From: Candidatus Bathyarchaeota archaeon
GTDB lineage: Archaea > Thermoproteota > Bathyarchaeia > RBG-16-48-13 > GCA-020355125
Assembly: GCA_026014905.1 (NCBI GenBank)
Contig: JAOZHK010000001.1
Location: 1 to 44,817, forward strand
Direction of reading: 5' to 3'
Length of the DNA: 44,817 nucleotides
The position numbers and the translations under genes are program-made. The notes below the pieces were generated by a model. It was not told where the DNA came from. It was given only the letters and a program-made list of their open reading frames with translations, and did no database searches. This document shows, in pieces, positions 25,443 through 34,792 of this stretch (its first letter is position 1; every line of letters begins with the position of its first letter).

Positions 25443-27323
25443 ATCTTTATCTTCGTCAACCACGGTGTAATCTGCATTAACTACGTTTTCATTTTCAGAG
25501 CTGGCTTGGGTCTCTGATTGTGTCTGTTGGGATTGTCCGGTTTGTTGTGCTTGTTGAGCAGCTTGTTGATACACTACAGTTCCAACATCTTGGAGAACCT
25601 TGGTTAACGCCTCAGTTTTTGTTTTGATATCATCGTTATCGGATCCTGACAGAGATTGCCGTAATGCTTCTACCGCCACATCAATTTTATTGACGTTTTC
25701 GGCGTTAATCTTGTCACCTAGATCTGTCTTTGTCTTTTCTGCAGTATATATCAGTGAATCGGCATTATTTCGGACGTCGATTTCTTCTTTCTTTCGTCGA
25801 TCTTGCTCCGCAAATTGTTCAGCAGCTCGTATCATACGTTCTTTCTCTTCATCGGAAAGTTTTGTTGATGCTGTGATAGTTATCTTCTGTTCTGATCCTG
25901 TGCCAAGATCCTTAGCTGAAACGTTTAATATTCCATTTGCATCAATGTCGAAGGTTACTTCAATTTGGGGGATGCCTCGGGGTGCTGGAGGAATGCCTGT
26001 AAGATTAAACATGCCAAGTGATGTATTATCTGCTGCCATAGTTCTTTCTCCTTGGAGAACGTGAATAGTAACGGTTGTTTGTGAATCAGCTGCTGTCGTA
26101 AATATTTGGCTCTTTTTTGTTGGGATAGTGGTATTACGTTCAATGAGTTTAGTAAATACTGCACCTAGTGTTTCGACGCCCAACGAGAGAGGGGTAACAT
26201 CAAGTAATAAAAGATCTTTGACTTCGCCAGCTAATACACCTCCCTGGATCGCCGCACCAACGGCTACACACTCCATTGGATCTACACCGCGTTCAGGTTG
26301 TTTGCCCATGGTTTCTTCCACAAAGTTACGAACAAGTGGCATTCGTGTTTGGCCTCCAATAAGAATTATTTTATCGATCTCTTGGGGTGTTAATTTCGCG
26401 TCTCGAAGCACTCGTTTTATAGGGTCCTGGATTCGGTGGACGATAGGGGTGGCTAGTTGTTCAAGTTTAGTTCGGGTAACGGAGATTTGAAGGTGCTGAG
26501 ACCCACTTTCATTCTGTGCGATAAATGGGAGGCTGACTTCAGTTGTGAATAGATTTGATAATTCGATTTTGGCTTTTTCAGCAGCTTCTTTTAATCTTGC
26601 CATAGCTGTTTGATCGTTGCGAAGAGGGATTTGGGTTTGTCGATGGAACTCGTTGACAAGATAATCGACAAGAGCATAGTCGATATCTGCACCTCCAGTC
26701 TTAGTATCACCGCTGGTCGCAAGAACTTGAAAGACTCCTTGCCCAAAATCCATCATGGTTACATCGTGAGTGCCTCCACCGAAACTGAAGACCATAATTT
26801 TCAATTCTTGATCCAATTTATCGACGCCATAAGCCAGACAGGCAGCGGTCGGTTCATTTATAATGCGCTCAACCTCTAAACCTGCAATTTCACCCGCGTC
26901 TTTAGTAGCTTGTCTTTGATTATCATTGAAGTGGGCAGGAACTGTAATGACGGCTTTGGACACGGTGTCACCTAGAAAAGCTTCAGCGTCCTTCTTGATT
27001 TTTTGGAGGATAAATGCAGAGATTTGCTGAGGGGTATAATCTTTCCCTCGGACATTAACCACGTAATCAGTTCCCATATGTCTCTTAATTTCCCGAATTG
27101 TACCTTCCGGATTGGTGACGGCTTGTCGAGCTGCAGGTTCTCCTATCAATAGTTGACCATCTTTTGTAAAGGCAACAACAGAGGGAAACATTTTACCAGC
27201 TATTGTGGGGCCTTCAGCGCTGGGTATAGTGACAGGTCGCCCAGCTTCCATCACAGCTGCAGCTGAATTGGTCGTCCCTAAATCGATTCCTAATATTTTT
27301 TCCTTACTCGTCTGTTTACTCAT
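25440..27323 (-). CDS. dnaK: Chaperone DnaK (Hsp70) with altered phosphate-2 loop
   Basis: About 627 residues from ATG 27323. The nucleotide domain has [13 protein letters not shown], the [16 protein letters not shown] and INEPTAA motifs, and the [11 protein letters not shown] hinge; the substrate domain has [14 protein letters not shown]. The second phosphate loop, normally DLGGGTFDV, reads [10 protein letters not shown]: the first Asp (Asp194 in E. coli, Asp199 in Hsc70), which matters for ATP hydrolysis, is Ser, and Phe is His. The codons AGT and CAC are clear. GGEDFD is also changed (TGGADID). The C-terminal tail is Gln-rich then acidic. It overlaps the end of grpE by 8 bases. Confidence 0.96.
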   Translation of the reverse strand: MSKQTSKEKILGIDLGTTNSAAAVMEAGRPVTIPSAEGPTIAGKMFPSVVAFTKDGQLLIGEPAARQAVTNPEGTIREIKRHMGTDYVVNVRGKDYTPQQISAFILQKIKKDAEAFLGDTVSKAVITVPAHFNDNQRQATKDAGEIAGLEVERIINEPTAACLAYGVDKLDQELKIMVFSFGGGTHDVTMMDFGQGVFQVLATSGDTKTGGADIDYALVDYLVNEFHRQTQIPLRNDQTAMARLKEAAEKAKIELSNLFTTEVSLPFIAQNESGSQHLQISVTRTKLEQLATPIVHRIQDPIKRVLRDAKLTPQEIDKIILIGGQTRMPLVRNFVEETMGKQPERGVDPMECVAVGAAIQGGVLAGEVKDLLLLDVTPLSLGVETLGAVFTKLIERNTTIPTKKSQIFTTAADSQTTVTIHVLQGERTMAADNTSLGMFNLTGIPPAPRGIPQIEVTFDIDANGILNVSAKDLGTGSEQKITITASTKLSDEEKERMIRAAEQFAEQDRRKKEEIDVRNNADSLIYTAEKTKTDLGDKINAENVNKIDVAVEALRQSLSGSDNDDIKTKTEALTKVLQDVGTVVYQQAAQQAQQTGQSQQTQSETQASSENENVVNADYTVVDEDKD

Positions 27324-27858
27324 TATTATCACTCGTTTTAGTTGAAAGAGAAGTTACTTTAACAAGACTTGGACGGATGACTTTACTTTTGAACATATAT
27401 CCTTTACGAATTTCTCCAGTCACGAGATCTTGTCCCACCCCGTTTGACTCACGCTGGATCACCTCGTGCAGATAGGGATCAAACGGTTTTCCGATCGCAT
27501 CAATGGCCATCAAGCCTTCTTTTGAGAGGATGTTTTTTAACTTGGATAAAATGATCTTAACGCCATCAACTAATCCCTGTGATTTAGGTTTATTTTCTCC
27601 TGCGTTAAGTGCATACTCCAATTCGTCTAGGATGGGTAACAGCTCAGTGATTAAAGTTAAATTGCCATATTGGGTGGTTTGAGCGATTTCACGTTTCACT
27701 CGTTTTTGATAATTTTCGAATTCTGCTTGAAGATAAGTTAGCCTGGTTAGATAATCATTGGCTTTATCGTGTGCTTGTTCTAACTTGTTTCTGAGTTGTT
27801 GTATATCATCGTTATCACTGTCAAGCTTTGCCCGTGTTTTTGTTTTTGATGGTGGCAT
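27316..27858 (-). CDS. grpE: Nucleotide exchange factor GrpE
   Basis: A 180-residue protein. A long N-terminal helix ([33 protein letters not shown]) forms the dimer coiled coil; the C-terminal part shows [24 protein letters not shown] and the family end [30 protein letters not shown]. It releases ADP from DnaK. First gene of the folding cluster. A short basic/acidic N-terminus of about 20 residues precedes the helix. Confidence 0.95.
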   Translation of the reverse strand: MPPSKTKTRAKLDSDNDDIQQLRNKLEQAHDKANDYLTRLTYLQAEFENYQKRVKREIAQTTQYGNLTLITELLPILDELEYALNAGENKPKSQGLVDGVKIILSKLKNILSKEGLMAIDAIGKPFDPYLHEVIQRESNGVGQDLVTGEIRKGYMFKSKVIRPSLVKVTSLSTKTSDNNE

Positions 27859-28002
27859 AACATCCGCCCAGTGATCTAACGCTAAGTTAAAAAGTGTTAA
27901 CTAGAATGATTTGAAGATCAATTTTTTCCTATAAACCTTTTGGAGATCACAAGAGTCTTTATAACGAGCAATGAGTCATAACGTTTTATTGCTCCAATAT
28001 TC

Positions 28003-28842
28003 ATGAATCTCCTCCATCACAGTTATTGGTGTCACAAGAAAGTGTTTAAACCTCCTATTATCACGATAATGACTGACTTTGGGCAAAAGGATGCTTATGT
28101 TGCGGCAATGAAAGGGACTATCCTTGCAATCTGTCCAAACGCCACCATTATAGATATCTCACATGACATTTCGCAGTTTAATATCGTCCAAGCCGCATTC
28201 ACTCTCCTCCACGCCTCAAAATATTTCCCAGCAAACTCGATCCATCTCGTTGTCGTTGATCCTGGGGTAGGAACTAGTCGACGTCGAATAATAGTGCAAG
28301 GAAAACAATGTTACTATGTTGGACCTGATAATGGAGTTGTTTCACTTGCCAGTCAAGAGGAAGGAATAAAGAAAATGGTTCAAATTACTGAAAAAAAATT
28401 CATGCGATCGAACGTATCAGCTACCTTTGAGGGTAGAGACATCTTTGCCCCTGTTGTGGCTCACCTAGCACAAGGTGTACCCATCAACAGTTTTGGACCA
28501 ACTTTAGACCAGATGATATATTTATCCATTCCTTCACCTCTCACCAACAACAACAGTATCACGGGAGAGATCATTCATACTGATGGATTTGGCAACATCA
28601 TCACAAATATTGACAACTCACAATTGCAAGCTCTCATCAAAGTTGGACAAGAGTGTCAAATAACAATAAATCAGGTGTCAAAAAACATGAAATACATGAA
28701 AAGTTATGGTTCTATCTCACTAGGAGAACTCGTCATAATTACAGGAAGCAGTAACTATATAGAAGTGTCAATCAATCAAGGAAACGCCCAACAAGTTTTT
28801 AATGCTATATCCGGAGATCAAATTGAAATTACAGCACAGTAA
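28003..28842 (+). CDS. SAM hydroxide adenosyltransferase (DUF62/SAM hydrolase family)
   Basis: A 279-residue protein. Family features: ITIMTDFGQKDAYVAAMKG, IIDISHDI, the HLVVVDPGVGTSRRRI segment with the catalytic Asp, YYVGPDNGV, TFEGRDIFAPVVAHLA, and a C-terminal GEIIHTDGFGNIITNI with FGNIxTN. These enzymes split S-adenosylmethionine into adenosine and methionine using water. About 18 residues precede the first conserved strand, so the true start may lie a little further in. It is divergent from grpE. Confidence 0.9.
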   Translation: MNLLHHSYWCHKKVFKPPIITIMTDFGQKDAYVAAMKGTILAICPNATIIDISHDISQFNIVQAAFTLLHASKYFPANSIHLVVVDPGVGTSRRRIIVQGKQCYYVGPDNGVVSLASQEEGIKKMVQITEKKFMRSNVSATFEGRDIFAPVVAHLAQGVPINSFGPTLDQMIYLSIPSPLTNNNSITGEIIHTDGFGNIITNIDNSQLQALIKVGQECQITINQVSKNMKYMKSYGSISLGELVIITGSSNYIEVSINQGNAQQVFNAISGDQIEITAQ

Positions 28843-28898
28843 ACTTATACAACTGCGAATAATTTTTACCCCTACGTTAGCATAAAGAGTGGTTAATA

Positions 28899-28912
28899 TA
28901 CGCGCGCGCGTA
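28899..28912. repeat. Intergenic alternating-CG palindrome TACGCGCGCGCGTA
   Basis: A perfect 14-base palindrome, identical to the one at 5393-5406. It lies 53 bases before the srp54 ATG. Confidence 0.65.
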
Positions 28913-28965
28913 AACAGGTGCATATTTCAATGAGTCTTAATACATTCTATTAACATGGTGAGGTA

Positions 28966-30903
28966 ATGTCTGCTCTTGAAAAACTGGGATCGTCTCTGAC
29001 TAACGCAGTACGGAAACTCTTAAACTCATCAATCGTCGATGAAGCAGCCGTCAAAGAATTGATTAAAGAATTTCAGCGCGCACTCCTTCAAGCTGATGTT
29101 AATGTACAATTAGTATTGAATCTATCGAAAGAGATTGAACAGAAAGCGTTAGAAGTGAAACTACCTCCCGGGATCAGTCGACGCGAACACGTCGTTACCG
29201 TGGTATATGATCAACTTGCCAATTTTTTGGGAGAACAACCACGCACAATTCGAGTGAACCCGGGAAAGCCAAATGTTTTCATGCTAGTTGGAATTCAAGG
29301 CAGTGGAAAATGTGTGACGGGAGACAGTCACATCTCGCTATCATGCGGAGACTCCAAGCCCATCGCAAACTTATTTCAGGAACACCTCACTTCTTGTGAA
29401 CAGGTTGTAATACTAGATGATGGAATAGTGATCCAACCTCACAACCTTACAATCCAATCATATAACGTTGAATCAGGACAAATCGAGACGAAACAAGTCG
29501 ACTGGATGTGGAAATTAAATGCACCGCAAGAACTAATCGAGATCCAGATAGATGAAAAAGAGAAACTGACACTCATAACGACACCAGAACACCCCTTTTT
29601 CTCCCATCAACACCAAGAGATCAAGACCACTCGAGCAGATCAGCTGCACATAGGCCAACCAATATTAATTGTACCTGAGAAAACACAACTCCTCGAAACA
29701 CGGATACTAATCGGAAAGAATCAATATTACTCTTACAATCATCATGACAAGATAGAGGATGTAGTGACATCATCGTTTTCAAACCCTCAGCGATGGGGTG
29801 TAGTGACGCAGATTCAATGTAAAGACCCACACTCACATGACTATGTATATGATCTCACCGTTTCTGGACATCACAATTTCATCGCGAATAATATTGTAGT
29901 GCACAACACAACATCAGCTGCCAAATTAGCTCGATACTTCCAAAAACGCGGGTTCAGGACAGCCGTGGTCTGTGCAGACACGTTTCGGTTAGGCGCATAT
30001 GATCAATTACAACAACTTGCAGACCGAATTAAAGTTCCTCTGTATGGCGATCCAACTGAAACACGAGCGCTCGAAATTGCAGCAACCGGGGTTGAGAAAT
30101 TTAGAAATGATAATTATGAAGTAATCCTGCTAGACACAGCAGGCAGACATAAAGATGAAAAAGATTTAATTGCCGAGATGCAACAAGTCGCGGGTCGAGT
30201 CAACCCTGATGAGGTAATACTTGTTATCGATGCAACAATCGGTCAACAGGCGTCAACTCAAGCAATGGCATTTAACGATTCGACTGAAATTGGTTCGATC
30301 CTCTTAACCAAACTCGATAGCTCAGCAAGAGGAGGAGGCGCTTTATCAGCAGTAGCGGTTACTGGAGTTCCGATTAAATTCATTGGCGTCGGGGAAGACG
30401 TGGAAGAACTTGAGCCTTTTAACCCTTCTCGATTTGTAGGTCGCCTCATTGGGATGGGTGACATTGAAGGCTTGGTGAAAAAGGTACGTGAAGCCGAAAC
30501 CGTTGTTCCAGAAAAAAAAGTCAAAGCGATGTTGAAGGGCAAATTTACGTTAATGGATATGTATGATCAAATGGAAGCTATGAGCGGAATCGGTCCTCTT
30601 AAACGAGTCATCAACATGATTCCTGGGATGAGTTATCGAGTTCCTGATGATGCATTGGAAGTGGCTGAAGATAAAATTAAAAAATGGAAGTATATTATCC
30701 AATCCATGACGATCCAAGAACGGGAAAACCCTAAAATCTTGAACAACTCTCGTATTCGCCGTGTAGCACGAGGTTCGGGTACAAATGAGAAAGAAGTGAA
30801 AGAAGTTGTCAAACAATTTTTCACTACCCGGAAACTCATGAGATCCATGGGGAAACGCAAAATGCCTCCGTTTCTCCGGAAAATGCTAGGTCAGATGAAA
30901 TAA
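28966..30903 (+). CDS. srp54: Signal recognition particle protein SRP54, interrupted by an intein
   Basis: A 645-residue precursor; about 446 residues after splicing, the normal SRP54 size. N domain: residues 1-90 ([12 protein letters not shown]). The G domain P-loop LVGIQGSGK is split by the intein and resumes [11 protein letters not shown], then [33 protein letters not shown] and [12 protein letters not shown]. The M domain holds [15 protein letters not shown] and the basic RNA-binding [10 protein letters not shown], ending in Met-rich KMLGQMK. SRP54 binds signal peptides and SRP RNA and targets ribosomes to the membrane. GGTGAGG precedes the ATG. It leads the srp54-pus10-rpl21e-rpoF group. 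Confidence 0.97.
   Translation: MSALEKLGSSLTNAVRKLLNSSIVDEAAVKELIKEFQRALLQADVNVQLVLNLSKEIEQKALEVKLPPGISRREHVVTVVYDQLANFLGEQPRTIRVNPGKPNVFMLVGIQGSGKCVTGDSHISLSCGDSKPIANLFQEHLTSCEQVVILDDGIVIQPHNLTIQSYNVESGQIETKQVDWMWKLNAPQELIEIQIDEKEKLTLITTPEHPFFSHQHQEIKTTRADQLHIGQPILIVPEKTQLLETRILIGKNQYYSYNHHDKIEDVVTSSFSNPQRWGVVTQIQCKDPHSHDYVYDLTVSGHHNFIANNIVVHNTTSAAKLARYFQKRGFRTAVVCADTFRLGAYDQLQQLADRIKVPLYGDPTETRALEIAATGVEKFRNDNYEVILLDTAGRHKDEKDLIAEMQQVAGRVNPDEVILVIDATIGQQASTQAMAFNDSTEIGSILLTKLDSSARGGGALSAVAVTGVPIKFIGVGEDVEELEPFNPSRFVGRLIGMGDIEGLVKKVREAETVVPEKKVKAMLKGKFTLMDMYDQMEAMSGIGPLKRVINMIPGMSYRVPDDALEVAEDKIKKWKYIIQSMTIQERENPKILNNSRIRRVARGSGTNEKEVKEVVKQFFTTRKLMRSMGKRKMPPFLRKMLGQMK
29311..29907 (+). mobile_element. 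Mini-intein in the SRP54 P-loop (199 residues)
   Basis: In-frame insertion between GSGK and TT of the SRP54 P-loop. Residues 116-314 of the precursor. It begins with Cys (block [11 protein letters not shown]), has block B as TTPEHPFF with its Thr and His, block F as [13 protein letters not shown], and ends with block G NNIVVHN, so the penultimate His and terminal Asn are present; the +1 extein residue is Thr. Only about 70-80 residues lie between blocks B and F and no LAGLIDADG motif is seen, so it has no homing endonuclease. Splicing is expected to be needed for any SRP54 function. Confidence 0.95.
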
Positions 30904-30918
30904 TACCTGTGGCAAGTT

Positions 30919-32259
30919 ATGGATATTCTTGAAAAAGCAGCCCTGATCCTTGATAACTATCCCCTCTGCTCTACGTGTCTGGGGCGACAGTTCTCTCTTT
31001 TAGGTCATGGCTTTTCAAATGAAGAGCGTGGCGATGCAATACGAATTCTCATTACTCTTGAAGCCAGCCGAATCCTTTTTTCGGACGATGCCCGAGGACG
31101 TGAACTGCTTAACCTTGTTGCTAGAAATGATTTCTCTCGACGCTCAATGAAAACATACATTAAAGTTACAGGGAGAGAAACTACTCCCAGTGCGACTGAA
31201 TGTTATCTATGCTCGAATGCCTTTTCAGCTCTTGATACGCTGGCGCATACAATAGTGACAGAAATTGCTCAGTATGAATATGCCCATTTTTTAGTTGGGA
31301 TTAAGCTCGAGGCTAGGATAATTGAACGAGAAGATGAATTGCGCGCGCAATTTCAGATCCATTGGGGGGAAAGCATACGTAACGATTTGAGTCGAGAAAT
31401 CGGGAAACGAATTGCACAGATCACGGGAAAAGAAGCTTCGTTTTCGCGACCCGACATATTAATTACAGTAAACCCGTTCACTAATGATTTCTGGATCACG
31501 GCACATTCTCTTCTAATTGCTGGCCGCTATCGGAAATTTCATCGAGGGATTCCCCAAGCGAAATGGATTTGTAGTCACTGTCAAGGTGCAGGATGTGAAA
31601 CTTGTCAAGGACTGGGGAAATTCTATGCTGATTCTATAGAAGAATTGATTGCTCGACCACTGCTTCATGCTACTAACGGTACAGATGTGAAGATACATGC
31701 TGCAGGGCGAGAGGATATTGACGTCCGAGTACTGGGGTCAGGACGGCCCTTTATTATCGAGGTGTTACATCCGATTAAACGAAATATCGACCTCTTGTGG
31801 TTAAAACAAGAGATCAATAGTCAGGCGAAAGGTAAGATTGAAGTCGAAACATTACACTTCACGTCAAAAAAATCGGTGAAACGCTTAAAAAGTCATAGCG
31901 GAAACGCGAAGGTGTATCGATCTGTCGTTGAACTAGCGTCTCCCATATCCGATGACGAATTGGTGCGCTTAACAGCAATGAAAGACCTTGAAATCCAACA
32001 ACACACACCAATTCGAGTTCAGCATCGTCGCGCCTTTCGACTTCGAAGAAAAAAAGTTTACGATATGTCCTATAAAAAATTAAGTGCTACGACGATGGAA
32101 TTGACGATCCACTGTCAAGGCGGACTATATATCAAAGAGTTTATTAGTGGAGATGAAGGTAGGACAACTCCAAGCGTTGCTGAAATTCTTTCAGTTTCAG
32201 CTAAAAGTATCGAACTTGATGTATTGGATATTGATATGGAGGGAGTGGGTATTGCCTAA
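30919..32259 (+). CDS. pus10: tRNA pseudouridine synthase Pus10
   Basis: A 446-residue enzyme making pseudouridine 54/55 in the tRNA T loop. The N-terminal zinc/THUMP-like part has CSTCLGRQF, ECYLCSNAF and a second Cys set CSHCQGAGCETCQGLG. Catalytic part: AAGREDIDVRVLGSGRPF with the catalytic Asp, FIIEVLHPIKR, and the closing GLYIKEFISGDEGRTTPSVAEIL. It starts 15 bases after srp54. A perfect AATTGCGCGCGCAATT palindrome occurs inside the coding region near 31336. The next gene overlaps its end. Confidence 0.95.
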   Translation: MDILEKAALILDNYPLCSTCLGRQFSLLGHGFSNEERGDAIRILITLEASRILFSDDARGRELLNLVARNDFSRRSMKTYIKVTGRETTPSATECYLCSNAFSALDTLAHTIVTEIAQYEYAHFLVGIKLEARIIEREDELRAQFQIHWGESIRNDLSREIGKRIAQITGKEASFSRPDILITVNPFTNDFWITAHSLLIAGRYRKFHRGIPQAKWICSHCQGAGCETCQGLGKFYADSIEELIARPLLHATNGTDVKIHAAGREDIDVRVLGSGRPFIIEVLHPIKRNIDLLWLKQEINSQAKGKIEVETLHFTSKKSVKRLKSHSGNAKVYRSVVELASPISDDELVRLTAMKDLEIQQHTPIRVQHRRAFRLRRKKVYDMSYKKLSATTMELTIHCQGGLYIKEFISGDEGRTTPSVAEILSVSAKSIELDVLDIDMEGVGIA

Positions 32260-32545
32260 ATCAAAAGGGTTCCGCCGAGGTGCAAGGTATATTTTACGGA
32301 AGAAACCAAGAGAGCGAGGCCTCCAACCTATCGGTGCATTGTTACACGAATATCACCAAGGGGATAAAGTTGCTATCAAAATTGACTCAAGCGTCCATAA
32401 AGGCATGCCACACCCGCGATACCAAGGAAAGATCGGGGTTATCACAGAAAAACGAGGGCGTGCCTACGTTATTCAGCTCGTTGAAGGCAAAACAGTTCGA
32501 ACTTTAATCGCTCGACCTGAACATATCAAACCTCATCCAACCTAG
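32252..32545 (+). CDS. rpl21e: Large ribosomal subunit protein L21e
   Basis: A 97-residue ribosomal protein. The start is a TTG at 32252 inside the end of pus10, with GGAGG at 32238-32242 nine bases upstream; reading (M)PKSKGFRRGARYILRK matches L21e starts. Conserved parts are GDKVAIKIDSSVHKGMPHPRYQGKIG and GRAYVIQLVEGKTVRTLIARPEHIKP. It overlaps pus10 by 8 bases, so translation is likely coupled. Confidence 0.95.
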   Translation: MPKSKGFRRGARYILRKKPRERGLQPIGALLHEYHQGDKVAIKIDSSVHKGMPHPRYQGKIGVITEKRGRAYVIQLVEGKTVRTLIARPEHIKPHPT

Positions 32546-32558
32546 ATTGGTGTTCTCC

Positions 32559-32885
32559 ATGCCAATGAAAATTGTATCTCGAAAGGAAATCACTATTGCT
32601 GAAACTCGAAAACTTCTCACCCGTATTAACGAACCGGATCAATTCCAACTTCGTACCCTTGACTATGCCAATAAATTTGCAAAAAACAATGATACGAAAG
32701 CTGAAGAATTAGTTGAAAAGTTGATAGAGACATTCATGATTGAACGAAAAGACGCCGTTCAAGTTGTGAATTGTATGCCTACAAGTATCCAAGAACTCCG
32801 AGTCTTCTTTTCAACGGGACGTAAAAGAATCATATTAACGTCTCAACTCGAAGAAATGCTCCGTATCTTGAATGAATACCGGTAA
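32559..32885 (+). CDS. rpoF: DNA-directed RNA polymerase subunit F (Rpb4-like)
   Basis: A 108-residue protein. With subunit E it forms the RNA polymerase stalk. Features: SRKEITIAETRKLLTRI, FQLRTLDYANKFAKN, and the HRDC-like end DAVQVVNCMPTSIQELRVFF. The ATG at 32559 is preceded by a GGTG. Its place after rpl21e and pus10 is a common archaeal order, which supports the call. Confidence 0.93.
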   Translation: MPMKIVSRKEITIAETRKLLTRINEPDQFQLRTLDYANKFAKNNDTKAEELVEKLIETFMIERKDAVQVVNCMPTSIQELRVFFSTGRKRIILTSQLEEMLRILNEYR

Positions 32886-32904
32886 CTACACTCCGAACTC
32901 ATAT

Positions 32905-32917
32905 TAGCGCGCGCGTA
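32905..32917. repeat. Intergenic CG-alternating element (TAGCGCGCGCGTA)
   Basis: A strong family member, 20 bases after the rpoF stop. Confidence 0.55.
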
Positions 32918-33012
32918 TACTTTACGGATAAGACTTTCAGATTATTAATCCAGTTCAATAATTCATAAAGCCATAATTTATGAACTGGAAATTATGAGAT
33001 AGGTATCTAAGA

Positions 33013-33291
33013 ATGGTGAAGCGATCTCGACTTGAAGTCTATTTTGATGTGTTAGAAGTAATAGACCAAGGAACCACAAAACCCACGCGAATCATGTACC
33101 AAACGAATTTATGTTGGACCGCTCTTCACGATGTACTCAAAATGTTGACGAGTCGAGAATTTATCCGTGAAGAGAAAATTAAAAAAACAAAGCGGTATTA
33201 TATCACCGAGAAAGGGCGAAACGCGTTATCATACTATAAAAAGAGTATTAGCACACTTCACCCATATTCTAAGACTGCAAGCATTCCCTAA
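33013..33291 (+). CDS. Winged helix-turn-helix DNA-binding protein
   Basis: A 92-residue protein. The pattern RSRLEVYFDVLEVIDQGTTK, PTRIMYQTNLCW, then LTSREFIREEKIKKTKRYYITEKGRNALSYY is a typical small archaeal winged helix with the wing carrying KKTKRYYITEKG. The helix 3 region contains ALHDVLKML. Such proteins are thought to bind DNA as dimers; the target is unknown. It stands alone in the plus direction after rpoF. Confidence 0.85.
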   Translation: MVKRSRLEVYFDVLEVIDQGTTKPTRIMYQTNLCWTALHDVLKMLTSREFIREEKIKKTKRYYITEKGRNALSYYKKSISTLHPYSKTASIP

Positions 33292-33449
33292 ACTAGCTAT
33301 TCAAAAGGTTATCATGATAACTCGCTAGCGTTGCAGTATGTTTATTATTGCATCTTAGTTCACGCGTATTTTCGATAATGTTTAAGCGGCTCGCTGACGA
33401 AAATTAAGCAAACAACAGGAGGGCGTAGTCGATCAATTGGCGTGAAGCA

Positions 33450-33965
33450 GTGTTGAACAAGGCCTTTCTAATCGTCAAGTTGCTTCGTTTAGACACTTTA
33501 TTCCGGCTGAGAGTCTCTATTTCCACGTATGCATTCACTGATTATTTTAAAGGATTTGAGAGTGTAGAGGCAATACAGCGCATTTTTCATGGAGAATCTG
33601 AAAAGGTGCTGGAGGATCTACAAGTTGAGTTTTCTCCATTTGTTGGTTATATGGGGGTAAACGGCTCGAACGGTCATCTTATTGTTAATCCAACATATTT
33701 GAAACATGGTGATAGACTCGATGTCTACCTTGATATTATCCATGAACTGGTCCATGTTCAGCAATTTATTGCGGGAAGAGAACTTTTCGATAGTAATTAC
33801 AGTTATGCTCAGCGACCAACTGAAGTGGAAGCCTATCGGTATACCGTGGATGAAGCGAGGAGACTTAGGCTCAGTGATAAGCGGATATGTGAATATCTCA
33901 AAACTCCGTGGATGAGCATCAGTGATCTGCAGCAATTAGCCAGGGCTCTTAACGTCACCTGTTAG
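33450..33965 (+). CDS. Small HExxH metallopeptidase-like protein
   Basis: A 171-residue protein starting GTG. The zinc site is IIHELVHVQQF (HExxH) with a candidate third ligand Glu in PTEVEAYRY, about 27 residues on. The N-terminus is basic and hydrophobic but no clear membrane span is present. The C-terminal part is helical. I do not recognise a named family; a zincin-type peptidase is the most likely reading. The spacer of about 160 bases upstream has no feature I can name apart from a weak CACGCGTA motif. Confidence 0.65.
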   Translation: MLNKAFLIVKLLRLDTLFRLRVSISTYAFTDYFKGFESVEAIQRIFHGESEKVLEDLQVEFSPFVGYMGVNGSNGHLIVNPTYLKHGDRLDVYLDIIHELVHVQQFIAGRELFDSNYSYAQRPTEVEAYRYTVDEARRLRLSDKRICEYLKTPWMSISDLQQLARALNVTC

Positions 33966-33992
33966 CCAACTGCCTGAATCATACGTTGGTTA

Positions 33993-34004
33993 ATGCGTGC
34001 GCAA
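33993..34004. repeat. CG-rich spacer element (ATGCGTGCGCAA)
   Basis: A weaker family member between convergent genes; shares TAATGCGTGCGC with the spacer at 37224-37235. Confidence 0.35.
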
Positions 34005-34018
34005 ATAAAGTGAAAAGG

Positions 34019-34792
34019 TCAGATAGGTCTTTGAAAGGTCCATTGGGGCTGAGCGTATTTTTCGGTTTTTAATTGATTCGCTAGATGGCGTTCCTCTTTA
34101 TTAAGTTGACCGGGGACGAAAGTCACATCGAGGGCTTCAGTGAAACCTTGGATTAATGCTTGTTCCACTTCATTGGCATCGACATATCCTATCTCTCGTT
34201 GGATAGTGGTGACACGGTCTTCGACAGATTTCACTAATTTGTCACTGATCTTTTCCTGGGGGACTTTTAATAATCGGAACATTGTGCGGATATCTGTGTC
34301 GAGCAGCAAAGTTCCATGCTGGACGACAATACCGCTTCTTCGAGTTTGAGCATTTCCTGAAATTTTCTTCCCATTGACTTCAATGTCATTGATTGGCTTG
34401 AACTCGGCGGGTAAATGTAATGTGTGTAGAGCGATAACGAGTCCTTGACACAATGTTTCGTAAGATTGGATAATATCAGTGGGAATGTTAGGATGAGCTT
34501 GATCGACAATGATACTGTAGGTGATTTCTCCTTCGTAACTATGGTAGACAGCGCCGCCTCCAGTCATTCTCCGAATAATATCGACCCCTAATTGCTTACA
34601 AGCCTCCATACTCACTTCTTGTTCAAGAATTTGAAAATAACCAATCGAAACCGCTGATGGATTCCATCGATATAATCGAAGTGTATTCGGCGCCTTACCT
34701 TGAGCTCGGAGGCGATACAATGCTTCGTCGATTGCCATATTTAAGTACGCATCATTCACTTCAAGATTAATCAGTCTCCATTCTTCACTCAT
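34019..34792 (-). CDS. lplA: Lipoate-protein ligase A family protein
   Basis: About 257 residues from the ATG in an ATGA overlap with the upstream radical SAM gene; GGTGA precedes it. Family features: EEWRLINLEVNDAYLNMAIDEAL, LRLYRWNPSAVSIGYFQ, the RRMTGGGAVYHSYEGEITYSII loop, NDIEVNGKKISGNAQTR with the catalytic Lys, and QHGTLLLDTD. It attaches lipoate or octanoate to lipoyl proteins. A tail of about 60 residues extends past the core. Coupling with a radical SAM enzyme suggests on-protein lipoyl assembly. Confidence 0.9.
   Translation of the reverse strand: MSEEWRLINLEVNDAYLNMAIDEALYRLRAQGKAPNTLRLYRWNPSAVSIGYFQILEQEVSMEACKQLGVDIIRRMTGGGAVYHSYEGEITYSIIVDQAHPNIPTDIIQSYETLCQGLVIALHTLHLPAEFKPINDIEVNGKKISGNAQTRRSGIVVQHGTLLLDTDIRTMFRLLKVPQEKISDKLVKSVEDRVTTIQREIGYVDANEVEQALIQGFTEALDVTFVPGQLNKEERHLANQLKTEKYAQPQWTFQRPI

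Noticed and set aside
25600..26490. Long plus-strand frames opposite dnaK
   Set aside because: Antisense shadows of a well-conserved dnaK; Ser-rich translation arises from the complement of its codons.
31334..31353. Palindrome AATTGCGCGCGCAATT resembling the CG elements
   Set aside because: It is inside pus10 and encodes conserved-looking residues (ELRAQFQ), so it was not counted with the spacer elements.
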